DNA of 64,000 nt from Priestia abyssalis (GTDB lineage: Bacteria; Bacillota; Bacilli; Bacillales; Bacillaceae_H). The stretch is taken from assembly GCF_002019595.1 (NCBI RefSeq), contig NZ_KV917369.1:1140417-1204416 (forward strand), given 5' to 3'. The notes beneath the pieces were generated by a model. That model worked only from the letters and a program-made list of their open reading frames with translations, was not told the DNA's origin and did not search any database. Below are positions 34,221 through 42,024 of the stretch, in pieces (the stretch's first letter is position 1; each line of letters begins with the position of its first letter). The position numbers were made by a program, and so were the translations under genes.

Positions 34221-34625
34221 ATGGGTAGATGGAAAAAACATATAAACAGCGAAAAAGGCTCAGCCTCGATTGAGTTTTTAGGAATGGTTCCGCTGTTGCT
34301 GCTTCTTTTTGTGATGCTGTGGCAGTTTTTCATTGTCGGCTATGCCCTTATCGTGACCCATTCTGCCGTTCATGAAGGGGCGAAAGTATATGCGGTAACG
34401 GAAGATCCATTGGAAGCTTCTGCAAAGGCCCATGACGTCATGAATAAGGTTGGGGACAGCATCCGCCAAACCGTACCGCTTACTGTCAGTTATTCAGGAG
34501 GCAGCCCTGATTTCACGGCGGTATTACAGACAGAGGTGGAGCTTGTTTTTTTACCGGCTGACATGAGAAAAGGCCTTCCTGCCATTCCGATTAAACAGGA
34601 AGCGACCAGCAGGGTGATTCAATGA
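34221..34625 (+). CDS. tadE: TadE-like pseudopilin
   Basis: The 134-aa protein has a leader ending SEKG, followed by SASIEFLGMVPLLLLLFVML. Glycine at the processing site and Glu at +5 are the TadE signature. After processing it would be a minor pilin anchored by one helix. ATG 34221 has GGAAGTG upstream; an in-frame GTG at 34206 has a poor ribosome site. It overlaps the next gene by 4 bp. Confidence 0.8.
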   Translation: MGRWKKHINSEKGSASIEFLGMVPLLLLLFVMLWQFFIVGYALIVTHSAVHEGAKVYAVTEDPLEASAKAHDVMNKVGDSIRQTVPLTVSYSGGSPDFTAVLQTEVELVFLPADMRKGLPAIPIKQEATSRVIQ

Positions 34626-35389
34626 GAAAGTATGTTCAAAATGAACGCGGGAATATTATGTTGTTAAACGTTTGTCTCATGAGCGTGCTCGTCGTGATGT
34701 TTCTCATGCTTATGAGCTTTGTGAAGGCTTTTTATATTAAGGATCAGGCATCATCAGCCGCTGAACAGGCAAGCCTGGCAGCGACTGCTTATTTTTATGA
34801 GAAGGTAGACGAGGCAATCAATGAAATCGATCAAAAATTGTTTGAGCTTGGCAGTGTCACAGTGGAGAATGGAGAAAAAACTCCGACAGAAGCTGAGGAG
34901 GTATCGGCACCAACTGAAGCATCCTCAGCGGAAGTGGACATAACGGTAGGGAAGAAAAGCTTGGCAGACCAGATTGTTGCAGAAACCAATAAAATTTTGC
35001 AATCCTCTTCTAGATTTACACATAATGAAGCAAGGATTGAAGCTATTGATAAAGTATTAAGTGATGAATTACGAGGAGATAGCCCGCGACAAACAATCGT
35101 TGAGAATGAGTTAATAAAAGCGTTGAACAACGATGCAATTAATGGTTTAGTACAAATCATTTCGGACTTGATTGAAGAAAATGGCGGGACAGCGGTCGGT
35201 TCAGAAATACATTATTTAAATGAAGAAAACCGAATTGAGATTCAAACATCCAGTACATATAAGCCGACTATCTTTGCAAATTTGTTTCCTAAGGAAGGAA
35301 TGGAAGTGAAGCAAACAGGGGAAGGGCCAAAGGTGGGGTTTATCAAGCACTTAGATGGTTTTCAGTCAAAGCCTTATATTATTGAGTAA
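34622..35389 (+). CDS. TadE/TadG-like pseudopilin with long exported domain
   Basis: The 255-aa protein has NERGNIMLLNVCLMSVLVVMF at its start: a Gly-type processing site but no Glu at +5, as in TadG/Tad-domain proteins. The helix is followed by KDQASSAAEQASLAATAY, the usual Ala-rich stretch, and a mainly acidic exported region. It is the last gene of the locus, ended by a strong terminator. Confidence 0.75.
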   Translation: MRKYVQNERGNIMLLNVCLMSVLVVMFLMLMSFVKAFYIKDQASSAAEQASLAATAYFYEKVDEAINEIDQKLFELGSVTVENGEKTPTEAEEVSAPTEASSAEVDITVGKKSLADQIVAETNKILQSSSRFTHNEARIEAIDKVLSDELRGDSPRQTIVENELIKALNNDAINGLVQIISDLIEENGGTAVGSEIHYLNEENRIEIQTSSTYKPTIFANLFPKEGMEVKQTGEGPKVGFIKHLDGFQSKPYIIE

Positions 35390-35430
35390 AAGGATGAATC
35401 AAAAATATCTTTTGATTCATCCTTTTTTTA
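35389..35430. terminator. terminator of the Tad locus, shared with the convergent gene
   Basis: GGATGAATCAAAA pairs exactly with TTTTGATTCATCC, followed by seven T on the plus strand and A-rich DNA on the other side. Confidence 0.9.
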
Positions 35431-36753
35431 TTGTAATAGTTTAAACTCATGTTGCTTTTGGCAGGCTTTGGCCAGTTTAAGAAGCAAATCGTTCAAGTAA
35501 CGTTTATCGAGGGAAAGAAGGGAATTCATATCAATTCCTTCTATAATGTAGATCGAAAATTCCCATACGGTATGTTGAATGTCAGAATCGTTACTCTCCG
35601 CAATTAAGGTCAATGCTTTGACAATTGAACGTATGACTGAAATATCTTCTTTGCTGTAATGACGGATTTGATAAAAGCTCGCATATAAATAATCCATAAA
35701 AATTGGTTGTTCCATGATTAAACGAAGCTGCCCTTTGTCATCATAGCGAAATGGCTTTGGCAATTGTCTCTTCCCTAATTCTGTTAAAATATTTCCGATT
35801 TGTTCAATGCTGTTAATGGCTGTATTTGGGTCGTTTACTGCAGGGGAAATGGCTCTTAAGGCGATTTCTGCCAGTTTCCGAAGTCCAAATTCCACATCCT
35901 TGTAAGGAGCTCGCTGGGGACCAATCGATACAAAGTTGTACAGCTCTTCTATCAATTCTTCCTCGGTTGTATTCCATACTGAAAAAAGAGGAGCAGCTTC
36001 ATCGACAAAATCAGGTTGTCTTCGCTCGATGCGAATGATACAGTTTCGTTTGATGGCCATATCCATTAATCCTTCTTCATCGATCATATCAATGTATCCA
36101 GATGAGGGAGAGTTTATGATGATTGCCGGCAGCTCTTTTATTTCTTTGAAATCGGTTTCGCTCCATGTATCTGAAAGGTTGCTTGTTTTTGGAGGGAATT
36201 GTTCTTTAATAATGGTTGAAGTGTCGGTAGAAATATGAAAAATTAAATTGCCTACTTGAATCCATAAAGAAGTATGATGGACAAAGAAAACGAAAACAGC
36301 TAAACACAAAATCGTAACAGCAATCGCAAAAGTCGGGGAGATGAATGTACTTTTGTCATCCGTTTCCCTCAGTAATAAAAGAAGAACAACCGAATAAACG
36401 AAGCCGCCGACAAAACTTCCCAATACCCGTTGTGTACTGTGATCTGTAATGAAGTTTTGCAGCGTACGCGGAGAAAAATTCGATAAAAACGTAGTGAGAA
36501 CCACCAAAATGGTAGAAAACGTAATAGTCGTCATGGTCAAGAGAGAAGATGAAATCGAGCTGAGTACAGCTTGAGCAAGCCCTTTGTCAGATAGTAAAAG
36601 GCTTGGAACGAGCGCACTAACCATTGGATTACCCGTTACGTAAAAATCAAAACGAATGGTGAGGAGAGCCAATATAAAGGCAACCACACTGTAAAGTGCC
36701 GGCAGATACCAAAAGCTTCCCCGGATATTGCGCCATAATGCAATAAACCTCAT
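35428..36753 (-). CDS. DUF2254 membrane protein
   Basis: The 441-aa protein has four N-terminal helices (about 15-160) and a cytoplasmic C-terminal half with SPAVNDPNTAINSIEQIG near residue 300, the hallmark of DUF2254. The function of this family is not established. The start at 36753 lies 12 nt after AAGGAG. It is a single gene converging on the Tad locus. Confidence 0.85.
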   Translation of the reverse strand: MRFIALWRNIRGSFWYLPALYSVVAFILALLTIRFDFYVTGNPMVSALVPSLLLSDKGLAQAVLSSISSSLLTMTTITFSTILVVLTTFLSNFSPRTLQNFITDHSTQRVLGSFVGGFVYSVVLLLLLRETDDKSTFISPTFAIAVTILCLAVFVFFVHHTSLWIQVGNLIFHISTDTSTIIKEQFPPKTSNLSDTWSETDFKEIKELPAIIINSPSSGYIDMIDEEGLMDMAIKRNCIIRIERRQPDFVDEAAPLFSVWNTTEEELIEELYNFVSIGPQRAPYKDVEFGLRKLAEIALRAISPAVNDPNTAINSIEQIGNILTELGKRQLPKPFRYDDKGQLRLIMEQPIFMDYLYASFYQIRHYSKEDISVIRSIVKALTLIAESNDSDIQHTVWEFSIYIIEGIDMNSLLSLDKRYLNDLLLKLAKACQKQHEFKLLQ

Positions 36754-36994
36754 GACCCCTGCACGCTCCTTTTCGATTTCTGCTTTCTACGGGCTTTTCT
36801 TTTTTGCTTATAGTCTTTCCAAAAATATTGTGGTATAGTATGAAAGTATTCGATAACATTTGAATCAGGATTGCAGAAATTAGAGATTTTTGAGTATCTT
36901 TACACATAACATGATATTAATGAAAGGAAAACGGGCCTCAGCGCTTGTTTCCTTTATTTACAACTAAAGAAGAAAATCCGTGCAGCAGCACGGG

Positions 36995-37026
36995 AGAGGT
37001 TCGCGAACTCCCTCTATAAAAAACTA
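36995..37026 (+). promoter_or_regulatory. preQ1-I riboswitch aptamer
   Basis: AGAGGTTCGCGAACTCCC, then TCTATAAAAAACTA, matches the class I preQ1 aptamer: stem AGAGG/CCTCT, the GUUC-like loop, and the A-rich AAAAAACTA tail that forms the pseudoknot. It should lower expression of the queuosine precursor genes when preQ1 is abundant. Unusually, queC starts 378 nt further on. Confidence 0.9.
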
Positions 37027-37032
37027 AGACAG

Positions 37033-37118
37033 TCGGCTAAAAGGCTCTCCTGCAAAGCAGGAGGAGCCTTTTAGCCGGCCAGCAAACAAACGCCCAAATA
37101 CCGGCGTTTGTTTGCTGG
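37033..37118 (+). repeat. two long hairpins behind the preQ1 aptamer
   Basis: The first folds GGCTAAAAGGCTC with GAGCCTTTTAGCC and an inner CCTGC/GCAGG stem. The second is a perfect 16-bp stem, CCAGCAAACAAACGCC with 37103-37118. Neither has a T-run. The first is in the position of the riboswitch expression platform. Confidence 0.6.
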
Positions 37119-37179
37119 TGGAGGCATTCAACCATCATAAATGGATGAGAGAGGCCTCTATTATTTGACATGTCTTATG

Positions 37180-37226
37180 AAGCACATTTCATGTTCGATT
37201 TGCCTCGATATGAAGTGCTTTTTTGT
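37180..37226 (+). terminator. terminator-like hairpin between riboswitch and queC
   Basis: AGCAC and TTCAT pair with ATGAA and GTGCT (small bulge), followed by six T. Confidence 0.55.
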
Positions 37227-37294
37227 TTTTTATTCCCTATATTAAAGAATAGGCAAGCATATGGCTTGTCTGTTCTTAATGATGGGATAAAAGG

Positions 37295-37326
37295 GAGATT
37301 GCGCTATAGGGCGCAGTCTCTTTTTA
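37295..37326 (+). terminator. second terminator between riboswitch and queC
   Basis: GAGATTGCGC pairs with GCGCAGTCTC (one G-T) and is followed by TTTTTATTT. If it works constitutively, queC would need its own promoter. Confidence 0.65.
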
Positions 37327-37404
37327 TTTCTCAGGGGAAACCATTCAAGGACACACTTTCTTCTTTTACGGCAGTTTTTATAAAGGAAAGGAAGGTCGAA
37401 ATAG

Positions 37405-38070
37405 ATGATGAAGCATGAAAAAGCAGTGGTAGTATTCAGTGGAGGGCAAGACAGTACGACTTGTTTGTTTTGGGCTCTTCAAAATTTTAAAGAGGTAGAA
37501 GCAGTAACGTTTAATTATGGACAGCGGCATAGTAAGGAAATTGAAGTGGCAAAAGCGATTGCCGCTGAACTTGGCGTGAAGCATCATATATTGGATATGT
37601 CGCTTTTAAATCAGTTGGCGCCAAATGCGTTAACCCGTAATGATATTGAGATTGAGCAAAAAGAGGGAGAACTTCCGACTACATTTGTAGATGGACGGAA
37701 TTTATTGTTCCTTTCGTTTGCTGCCATTTTGGCGAAACAAGCCGGAGGTCGCCATATTGTCACTGGTGTGTGCGAAACGGATTTCTCCGGATATCCGGAC
37801 TGCCGGGATGTGTTTGTGAAATCATTAAACGTAACTCTCAATTTGTCGATGGATTATGAGTTTGTCATTCATACACCGCTTATGTGGATCAATAAAGCGG
37901 AAACGTGGGAGCTGGCTGATGACCTTGGAGCACTCGATTATGTTCGTCAAAAGACACTTACATGCTACAACGGCGTGATGGCCGATGGATGCGGAGAATG
38001 TCCGGCTTGCGACCTGCGCAAGCGTGGATTGGATGAATATTTAACGAAAAAGAACGGAGGGAATGAATGA
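37405..38070 (+). CDS. queC: 7-cyano-7-deazaguanine synthase QueC
   Basis: The 221-aa protein has the ATP-pyrophosphatase loop SGGQDSTTC (11-19) and a C-terminal zinc site [13 protein letters not shown]. It converts 7-carboxy-7-deazaguanine to preQ0 with ammonia and ATP. It is the first gene of queC-queD-queE(-queF), overlapping queD by 4 bp. Two adjacent ATG codons follow GGAAAGGAAGG. Confidence 0.95.
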   Translation: MMKHEKAVVVFSGGQDSTTCLFWALQNFKEVEAVTFNYGQRHSKEIEVAKAIAAELGVKHHILDMSLLNQLAPNALTRNDIEIEQKEGELPTTFVDGRNLLFLSFAAILAKQAGGRHIVTGVCETDFSGYPDCRDVFVKSLNVTLNLSMDYEFVIHTPLMWINKAETWELADDLGALDYVRQKTLTCYNGVMADGCGECPACDLRKRGLDEYLTKKNGGNE

Positions 38071-38513
38071 TGCTTCAGCAAATGTATCCGCAAGTCTTTC
38101 ATGAGTATTCGTATGAATTGAATAAAGATATGCAGTTTGCTGCGGCCCATTTTGTACCGCATGAAGAGGCGGGGAGCTGCCAAAACATTCATGGCCATAC
38201 GTACTTTGTGAATATTACGGTTGCAGGGGATGAGTTGGATGAATCAGGATTTTTAGTTAATTTTCAGTTGTTGAAGAAAATTGTATCCGGCCAGTTTGAT
38301 CATACGTTGTTAAATGACCATACGAACGTGTTTAATGACCAAAATCCGAATGATTTCCCGACTACGGAAGTGGTAGCACGCAAAATATATGAAATGATTC
38401 AAACCCATCTCGACACGTTAACAAATAAGCCGAAATGCTTGCAAGTGTTTGTGCGTGAAACACCGACAAGCTATGTTGTGTATCGTCCAAAGAAGGTGAA
38501 AAAGCATGGCTAA
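38067..38513 (+). CDS. queD: 6-carboxytetrahydropterin synthase QueD
   Basis: The 148-aa protein has the zinc-binding histidines of the PTPS family (AAHFVPH, then NIHGHTY) and a catalytic cysteine in GSCQNIHGH. It makes 6-carboxytetrahydropterin, the substrate of QueE. It overlaps queC and queE, so the three are translationally coupled. Confidence 0.95.
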   Translation: MMLQQMYPQVFHEYSYELNKDMQFAAAHFVPHEEAGSCQNIHGHTYFVNITVAGDELDESGFLVNFQLLKKIVSGQFDHTLLNDHTNVFNDQNPNDFPTTEVVARKIYEMIQTHLDTLTNKPKCLQVFVRETPTSYVVYRPKKVKKHG

Positions 38514-39237
38514 AAAAATTCCGGTGCTGGAAATTTTCGGACCGACCATTCAAGGAGAAGGGATGGTCATCGGGCGTAAAACCATGTTTGTACGAACGGC
38601 CGGCTGTGATTATTCATGCAGCTGGTGTGATTCAGCATTTACATGGGACGGATCGGCAAAAGACGATATTCGTCAAATGACAGCGCAAGAGATATGGGAA
38701 GAATTAAAGGAAATTGGTGGAGATTGTTTTAACCATGTGACCGTCTCAGGGGGAAATCCCGCTTTAATTGCCGCGCTCTCTGAACTGATTGATGTTTTAA
38801 AACAAAACGATATCTTCACTGCGCTTGAAACACAAGGAAGCCGCTGGCAAGATTGGTTCTTGCACATCGATGATTTGACTATTTCACCGAAACCGCCAAG
38901 TTCAGGAATGGAGACGAATTTTGCCGTTTTGGATGACATCATTTTCAAATTGCATGAGAACGGCCGACAGGATGCTGTCAGTTTGAAGGTTGTTATATTT
39001 AACGACAAGGATTTCGAATATGCAGTAAATGTTCATAAACGTTACCCATCTATTCCGTTTTTTGTGCAAGTCGGCAATGAAGATGCCGGTACAACGAATG
39101 ATGATCAATTAATCAAGGAATTATTAACAAAATTTGAATGGTTAATCGATAAAATTGCCGCTTCACCTGAGATGAATAATATCCGAGCGCTGCCGCAGCT
39201 TCATACCCTCGTATGGGGGAATAAACGGGGCGTGTAA
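38506..39237 (+). CDS. queE: 7-carboxy-7-deazaguanine synthase QueE
   Basis: This 243-aa radical-SAM enzyme has the cluster motif CDYSCSWC near residue 33. It contracts the pterin ring to the deazaguanine core. The start overlaps queD by 8 bp. Between its stop and queF, TTCACA-N17-TAGAAT (39280-39308) could be a separate promoter for queF. Confidence 0.95.
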   Translation: MAKKIPVLEIFGPTIQGEGMVIGRKTMFVRTAGCDYSCSWCDSAFTWDGSAKDDIRQMTAQEIWEELKEIGGDCFNHVTVSGGNPALIAALSELIDVLKQNDIFTALETQGSRWQDWFLHIDDLTISPKPPSSGMETNFAVLDDIIFKLHENGRQDAVSLKVVIFNDKDFEYAVNVHKRYPSIPFFVQVGNEDAGTTNDDQLIKELLTKFEWLIDKIAASPEMNNIRALPQLHTLVWGNKRGV

Positions 39238-39279
39238 GCGCTTTTCAAAAAATTTACAAACAAATAACGAAAAGATGTA

Positions 39280-39308
39280 TTCACAAAAATTCAATTCGCT
39301 GATAGAAT
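39280..39308 (+). promoter_or_regulatory. probable queF promoter
   Basis: TTCACA (39280-39285) and TAGAAT (39303-39308) stand 17 bp apart, 30 bp before the queF start. Confidence 0.5.
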
Positions 39309-39336
39309 GACAAGCGAGGAAAGAGAGGAAACTAAC

Positions 39337-39834
39337 ATGACAGGAAGAAAAGATGAAGAATTACAAGGTGTAACGCTGCTGGGAAACCAAGGAACGAAAT
39401 ACTTATTCGAGTATGCACCGGAAGTTCTTGAAGTGTTTGACAATAAGCACCCAAATCGTGATTATTTCGTGAAATTCAACTGTCCGGAATTCACAAGTCT
39501 GTGCCCTAAAACAAACCAGCCGGACTTCGCAACCATTTATATCAGTTATATTCCTGATCAAAAGATGGTCGAAAGCAAATCATTGAAATTGTATTTGTTT
39601 AGTTTCCGAAATCATGGGGATTTCCATGAAGACTGTATGAACATTATTATGAATGATTTAATTGAAGCGATGGACCCGCGTTACATTGAAGTATGGGGGA
39701 AATTCACACCGCGCGGCGGGATTTCCATTGATCCTTATGTGAACTACGGTCGTCCAGGAACAAAATATGAAAAAATGGCGGAATACCGTCTCATGAATCA
39801 TGATTTATATCCTGAAAAGATAGACAATCGGTAA
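39337..39834 (+). CDS. queF: NADPH-dependent 7-cyano-7-deazaguanine reductase QueF
   Basis: The 165-aa protein has the length of B. subtilis Que[21 protein letters not shown] carries the catalytic Cys and Asp, and [20 protein letters not shown] the NADPH-binding QueF motif. It reduces preQ0 to preQ1, the ligand of the riboswitch at 36995. I start it at ATG 39337 behind AGAGGA. The longer frame from 39307 has no ribosome site and starts inside the -10 box of the likely promoter. Confidence 0.95.
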   Translation: MTGRKDEELQGVTLLGNQGTKYLFEYAPEVLEVFDNKHPNRDYFVKFNCPEFTSLCPKTNQPDFATIYISYIPDQKMVESKSLKLYLFSFRNHGDFHEDCMNIIMNDLIEAMDPRYIEVWGKFTPRGGISIDPYVNYGRPGTKYEKMAEYRLMNHDLYPEKIDNR

Positions 39835-39957
39835 ATAGAAGGTGAAGCAGCTGTACGGCTTAGCTTGTGGAACTGGATATGAAGAAAGTGAAATGAAACA
39901 GGCAACATGATTGCAGGTGCTGCCAGTTTTGACAATTTAGTTAAGAAGGTGAAAGAA

Positions 39958-40638
39958 ATGTCGGAAAGATCGGCAGTTTTGCTTGGTGCAACTGGTCTTG
40001 TCGGTCGGGAGCTGCTCAGTTTGTTACTTGAAAGCAACGTATATAGTCAAATCACTATTTTAGTTCGTAATAAGCTGTTAATTCAGCATGAAAAGTTAAA
40101 GCAAGTCGAGGTCAATTTTGATGAGCTTTATAAGTATGAAGACGAATTTAAGGTAGATGACGTATTTTGCTGTCTTGGAACAACTATGAAAAAAGCGAAA
40201 ACAAAAGCTAATTTTTTAAAGGTTGACTATGAATATCCGCTGGCAGCTGCTAAACTGGCAGAGAAAAAGCGGGTGCGCAATTTTTTAACGATTACAGCAA
40301 TCGGCGCAGATCTTCGTTCACCTATTTTTTACAACAAAGTAAAAGGGCAAACAGAAGAAGATATTTGCCATCTGTATATTCGATCCACTCATTTCTTTCG
40401 CCCATCGTTATTACTTGGACAGCGTAGTGAAATCCGCTTAGGTGAAAAGATCGGAGAATATGCTCTGAAAAGTGTTTCGATGTTTTTAATCGGTAAATGG
40501 CGTAAATTTAAGCCGATTAAAGCAGAAAATGTAGCGAAGGCCATGTTGGAGGCAGCACTTGAGGAACGTTCAGGCGTCCATGTTCATGAAAGTGATGTTA
40601 TTTATTATGGAAATTGTCATGGTGCCGTAACGAATTAA
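39958..40638 (+). CDS. NAD(P)-binding oxidoreductase, atypical SDR
   Basis: The 226-aa protein begins with a Rossmann loop GATGLVGRELL and contains LGTTMKKAKTK and ITAIGADLRSPIFYNKVKG, as in NAD(P)H-binding proteins related to HTATIP2/YwnB-like reductases. The YxxxK-type active site is replaced by YNKVKG. The substrate is unknown. Start ATG 39958 follows GAAGGTGA. No terminator separates it from queF, but no functional link is evident. Confidence 0.7.
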   Translation: MSERSAVLLGATGLVGRELLSLLLESNVYSQITILVRNKLLIQHEKLKQVEVNFDELYKYEDEFKVDDVFCCLGTTMKKAKTKANFLKVDYEYPLAAAKLAEKKRVRNFLTITAIGADLRSPIFYNKVKGQTEEDICHLYIRSTHFFRPSLLLGQRSEIRLGEKIGEYALKSVSMFLIGKWRKFKPIKAENVAKAMLEAALEERSGVHVHESDVIYYGNCHGAVTN

Positions 40639-40647
40639 AGAAGAAGA

Positions 40648-40697
40648 GGACGGCTCACAAAGTACAAAACGTATACTTTGTGAGCCGTCCTTTTTTA
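40648..40697 (+). terminator. terminator after the oxidoreductase gene
   Basis: GGACGGCTCACAAAGTA pairs exactly over 17 bp with 40674-40690, followed by six T. Confidence 0.9.
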
Positions 40698-40706
40698 CTG
40701 TTTTTG

Positions 40707-40757
40707 AATTTATCCCGCATTAACGGTCAGTAAGACCCTCACTGATGGAAGCTTCCT
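40707..40757. repeat. dispersed 46-bp repeat, copy 2 (inverted)
   Basis: Read on the minus strand this is nearly the same as 29262-29309, from TAAAGGAAGCTTCCATCAGTG to the end GCGGGATAAA. It is found just after a terminator. Confidence 0.6.
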
Positions 40758-40799
40758 TTATAGTTTCAATACAGGAAGAAACATAAATAGCTGCGGGGG

Positions 40800-41012
40800 T
40801 TAGTCTCCACCTCCACCGCCGCCTCCATCACTGCTGCCGGAGTCGCTCCAACTTGAAAAAGAAGAATCCGAATCGTGATGTTCATCTTTCTCATATGTGA
40901 AGGGTGTAAAAGAGTTTGACGTATGATGAGAGCGGTGGCTGCGCTTTTTTCCGCCTGCGAAGGCTGCGAGCAGGAAAATAATAAAGAATATAATCAGAAA
41001 CACTAGTTCCAT
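40800..41012 (-). CDS. small membrane-anchored protein with Ser/Gly tail
   Basis: The 70-aa protein has one N-terminal TM helix (residues 2-19), a basic His/Ser-rich middle and a Ser/Asp tail ending in a run of Gly. ATG 41012 follows GAAAGGAGCGG, a strong ribosome site. The architecture is seen in unannotated Bacillus proteins. No function is known. Confidence 0.65.
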   Translation of the reverse strand: MELVFLIIFFIIFLLAAFAGGKKRSHRSHHTSNSFTPFTYEKDEHHDSDSSFSSWSDSGSSDGGGGGGGD

Positions 41013-41189
41013 TTAAAACCGCTCCTTTCTATTGAATATCTGACATTATTGTCTCATTAATCCATCACTTATTCAATGAATGATTAGCAGATTGGGAATT
41101 AAGGGAGATAAGAGCGGAAATTTATTGGCTTAAGGAAACATTTTTGTTTAGTGGAAATATAATATATGAAAAAGTAAGGGGATATTGAT

Positions 41190-41300
41190 ATGAAATGGCT
41201 CTCTTGTCAACAAAAAGTTCAACAATATACCTATTTATTTTATAAAATAGGTATTATTACGGAACAGCAAAAGAATGAAATTATTAAAACACATAAGTAG
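41190..41300 (+). CDS. small protein upstream of the c-di-GMP riboswitch, 36 aa
   Basis: ATG 41190 follows AAGGGGATATT. The product begins MKWLSCQQKVQQYTYLFYKI and ends in EQQKNEIIKTHK. Codon choice and ribosome site make it plausible. It is polar and helical with no recognised family. It lies just ahead of the c-di-GMP riboswitch, whose transcript may start after it. Confidence 0.4.
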   Translation: MKWLSCQQKVQQYTYLFYKIGIITEQQKNEIIKTHK

Positions 41301-41372
41301 TTTAACGCATGAAAACCTACTAGGAATATTGTTCTTGTTATAGGCATAATAATTCAGAGGAAATTCTTGAGT

Positions 41373-41452
41373 AAAGGCAAACTTATTGAAAAGTAAGGAC
41401 GCAAAGTTACGGGTATAAAGTTGTTTTTTAACGATGACGGCTGGGTGCCTGA
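41373..41452 (+). promoter_or_regulatory. cyclic di-GMP-I (GEMM) riboswitch
   Basis: The conserved core is all present in order: AAAGGCAAAC, a GAAA-capped stem (CTTATT-GAAA-AGTAAG), GGACGCAAAG, ACGGGTATAA, then GACGGCTGGGTGCC closing on AGGC through GCCT. This is the GEMM-I consensus. The ribosome site of the SinI-like gene lies 20-25 nt downstream and no terminator intervenes, so control of translation is the simpler reading. Confidence 0.85.
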
Positions 41453-41481
41453 GATACAAAACGTATTTTAGGAGAAAGACT

Positions 41482-41604
41482 ATGATTACAGGGGAAATAC
41501 TATTAGATGAGGAATGGGTGGATTTAGTTTTAGAAGCATTAGACAGTGGTATTTCAGAGAAGGAAATTAAGGACTTTCTAGCCGGTCAATCATCACAGGA
41601 TTAG
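41482..41604 (+). CDS. SinI-type anti-repressor
   Basis: The 40-aa protein has the SinI dimerisation segment LDEEWVDLVLEALDSGISEK, closely matching LDQEWVELMVEAKEANISPE of B. subtilis SinI. SinI binds SinR and frees biofilm matrix genes. There is no sinR next to it, so it would act in trans. ATG 41482 follows TTTTAGGAGAAAG. Its leader holds a c-di-GMP riboswitch, so its level should depend on that second messenger. Confidence 0.75.
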   Translation: MITGEILLDEEWVDLVLEALDSGISEKEIKDFLAGQSSQD

Positions 41605-41706
41605 TCGGAAAATTTATTGCTTTTATGTTCTTTCTATATAACGAGGGCATCTAGGATATGATATGGTAATGAGGTTAAGAGAAAGTGAAAAAGGATAAAG
41701 AGGAGT

Positions 41707-41738
41707 AGCGTTTATGGAGGCATAAACGCTTTTTATTT
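41707..41738 (+). terminator. terminator of the sinI-like gene
   Basis: AGCGTTTATG pairs exactly with CATAAACGCT around GAGG, followed by TTTTATTTT. Confidence 0.85.
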
Positions 41739-41797
41739 TGGAAAGAAAGTTGTAATATACCTAAAAAATGGATACTCATAGCTTTCTATTTTTCCTG

Positions 41798-41826
41798 TGT
41801 ACAAATAAAAAAAGAAGCGGTATGAT
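41798..41826 (+). promoter_or_regulatory. probable promoter of the corA transcript
   Basis: TGTACA (41798-41803), 17 bp, TATGAT (41821-41826). It gives a leader of about 190 nt before corA. Confidence 0.45.
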
Positions 41827-41866
41827 AGACTTTGTGAGTAAATGAGAGAAGAGGAGTTGGTATCGG

Positions 41867-41989
41867 TTGAGTACACAAAGTTCCAGTGATCCTGGGTCTA
41901 GTATGCAATCAGAGGGAGCCAGGATACCCAATTTATCAGATAATAGTGCTGCCGATAACAATATCAGCTTCTTTGATAGAACGGTATGA
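41867..41989 (+). CDS. possible leader peptide upstream of corA, 40 aa
   Basis: TTG 41867 lies 10 nt after AGAGGAG and opens STQSSSDPGSSMQSEG, ending FFDRTV. The frame spans a leader segment where ATCCTGG pairs with CCAGGAT and TTGGTATC with GATACCCAA, alternatives that could act as a switch. The corA ribosome site (GGAGGAGG) can partly pair with CTTCCTC upstream. A leader-peptide control of a magnesium transporter is conceivable but unproven. Confidence 0.3.
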   Translation: MSTQSSSDPGSSMQSEGARIPNLSDNSAADNNISFFDRTV

Positions 41990-42024
41990 GGGCTTCCTCT
42001 TTGAAAAAGGAGGAGGTTTGATAT

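Noticed and set aside
39234..39247. TGTAAGCGCTTTTC at the end of queE as a cre site
   Set aside because: Mismatched at the right end and queuosine genes are not known CcpA targets.
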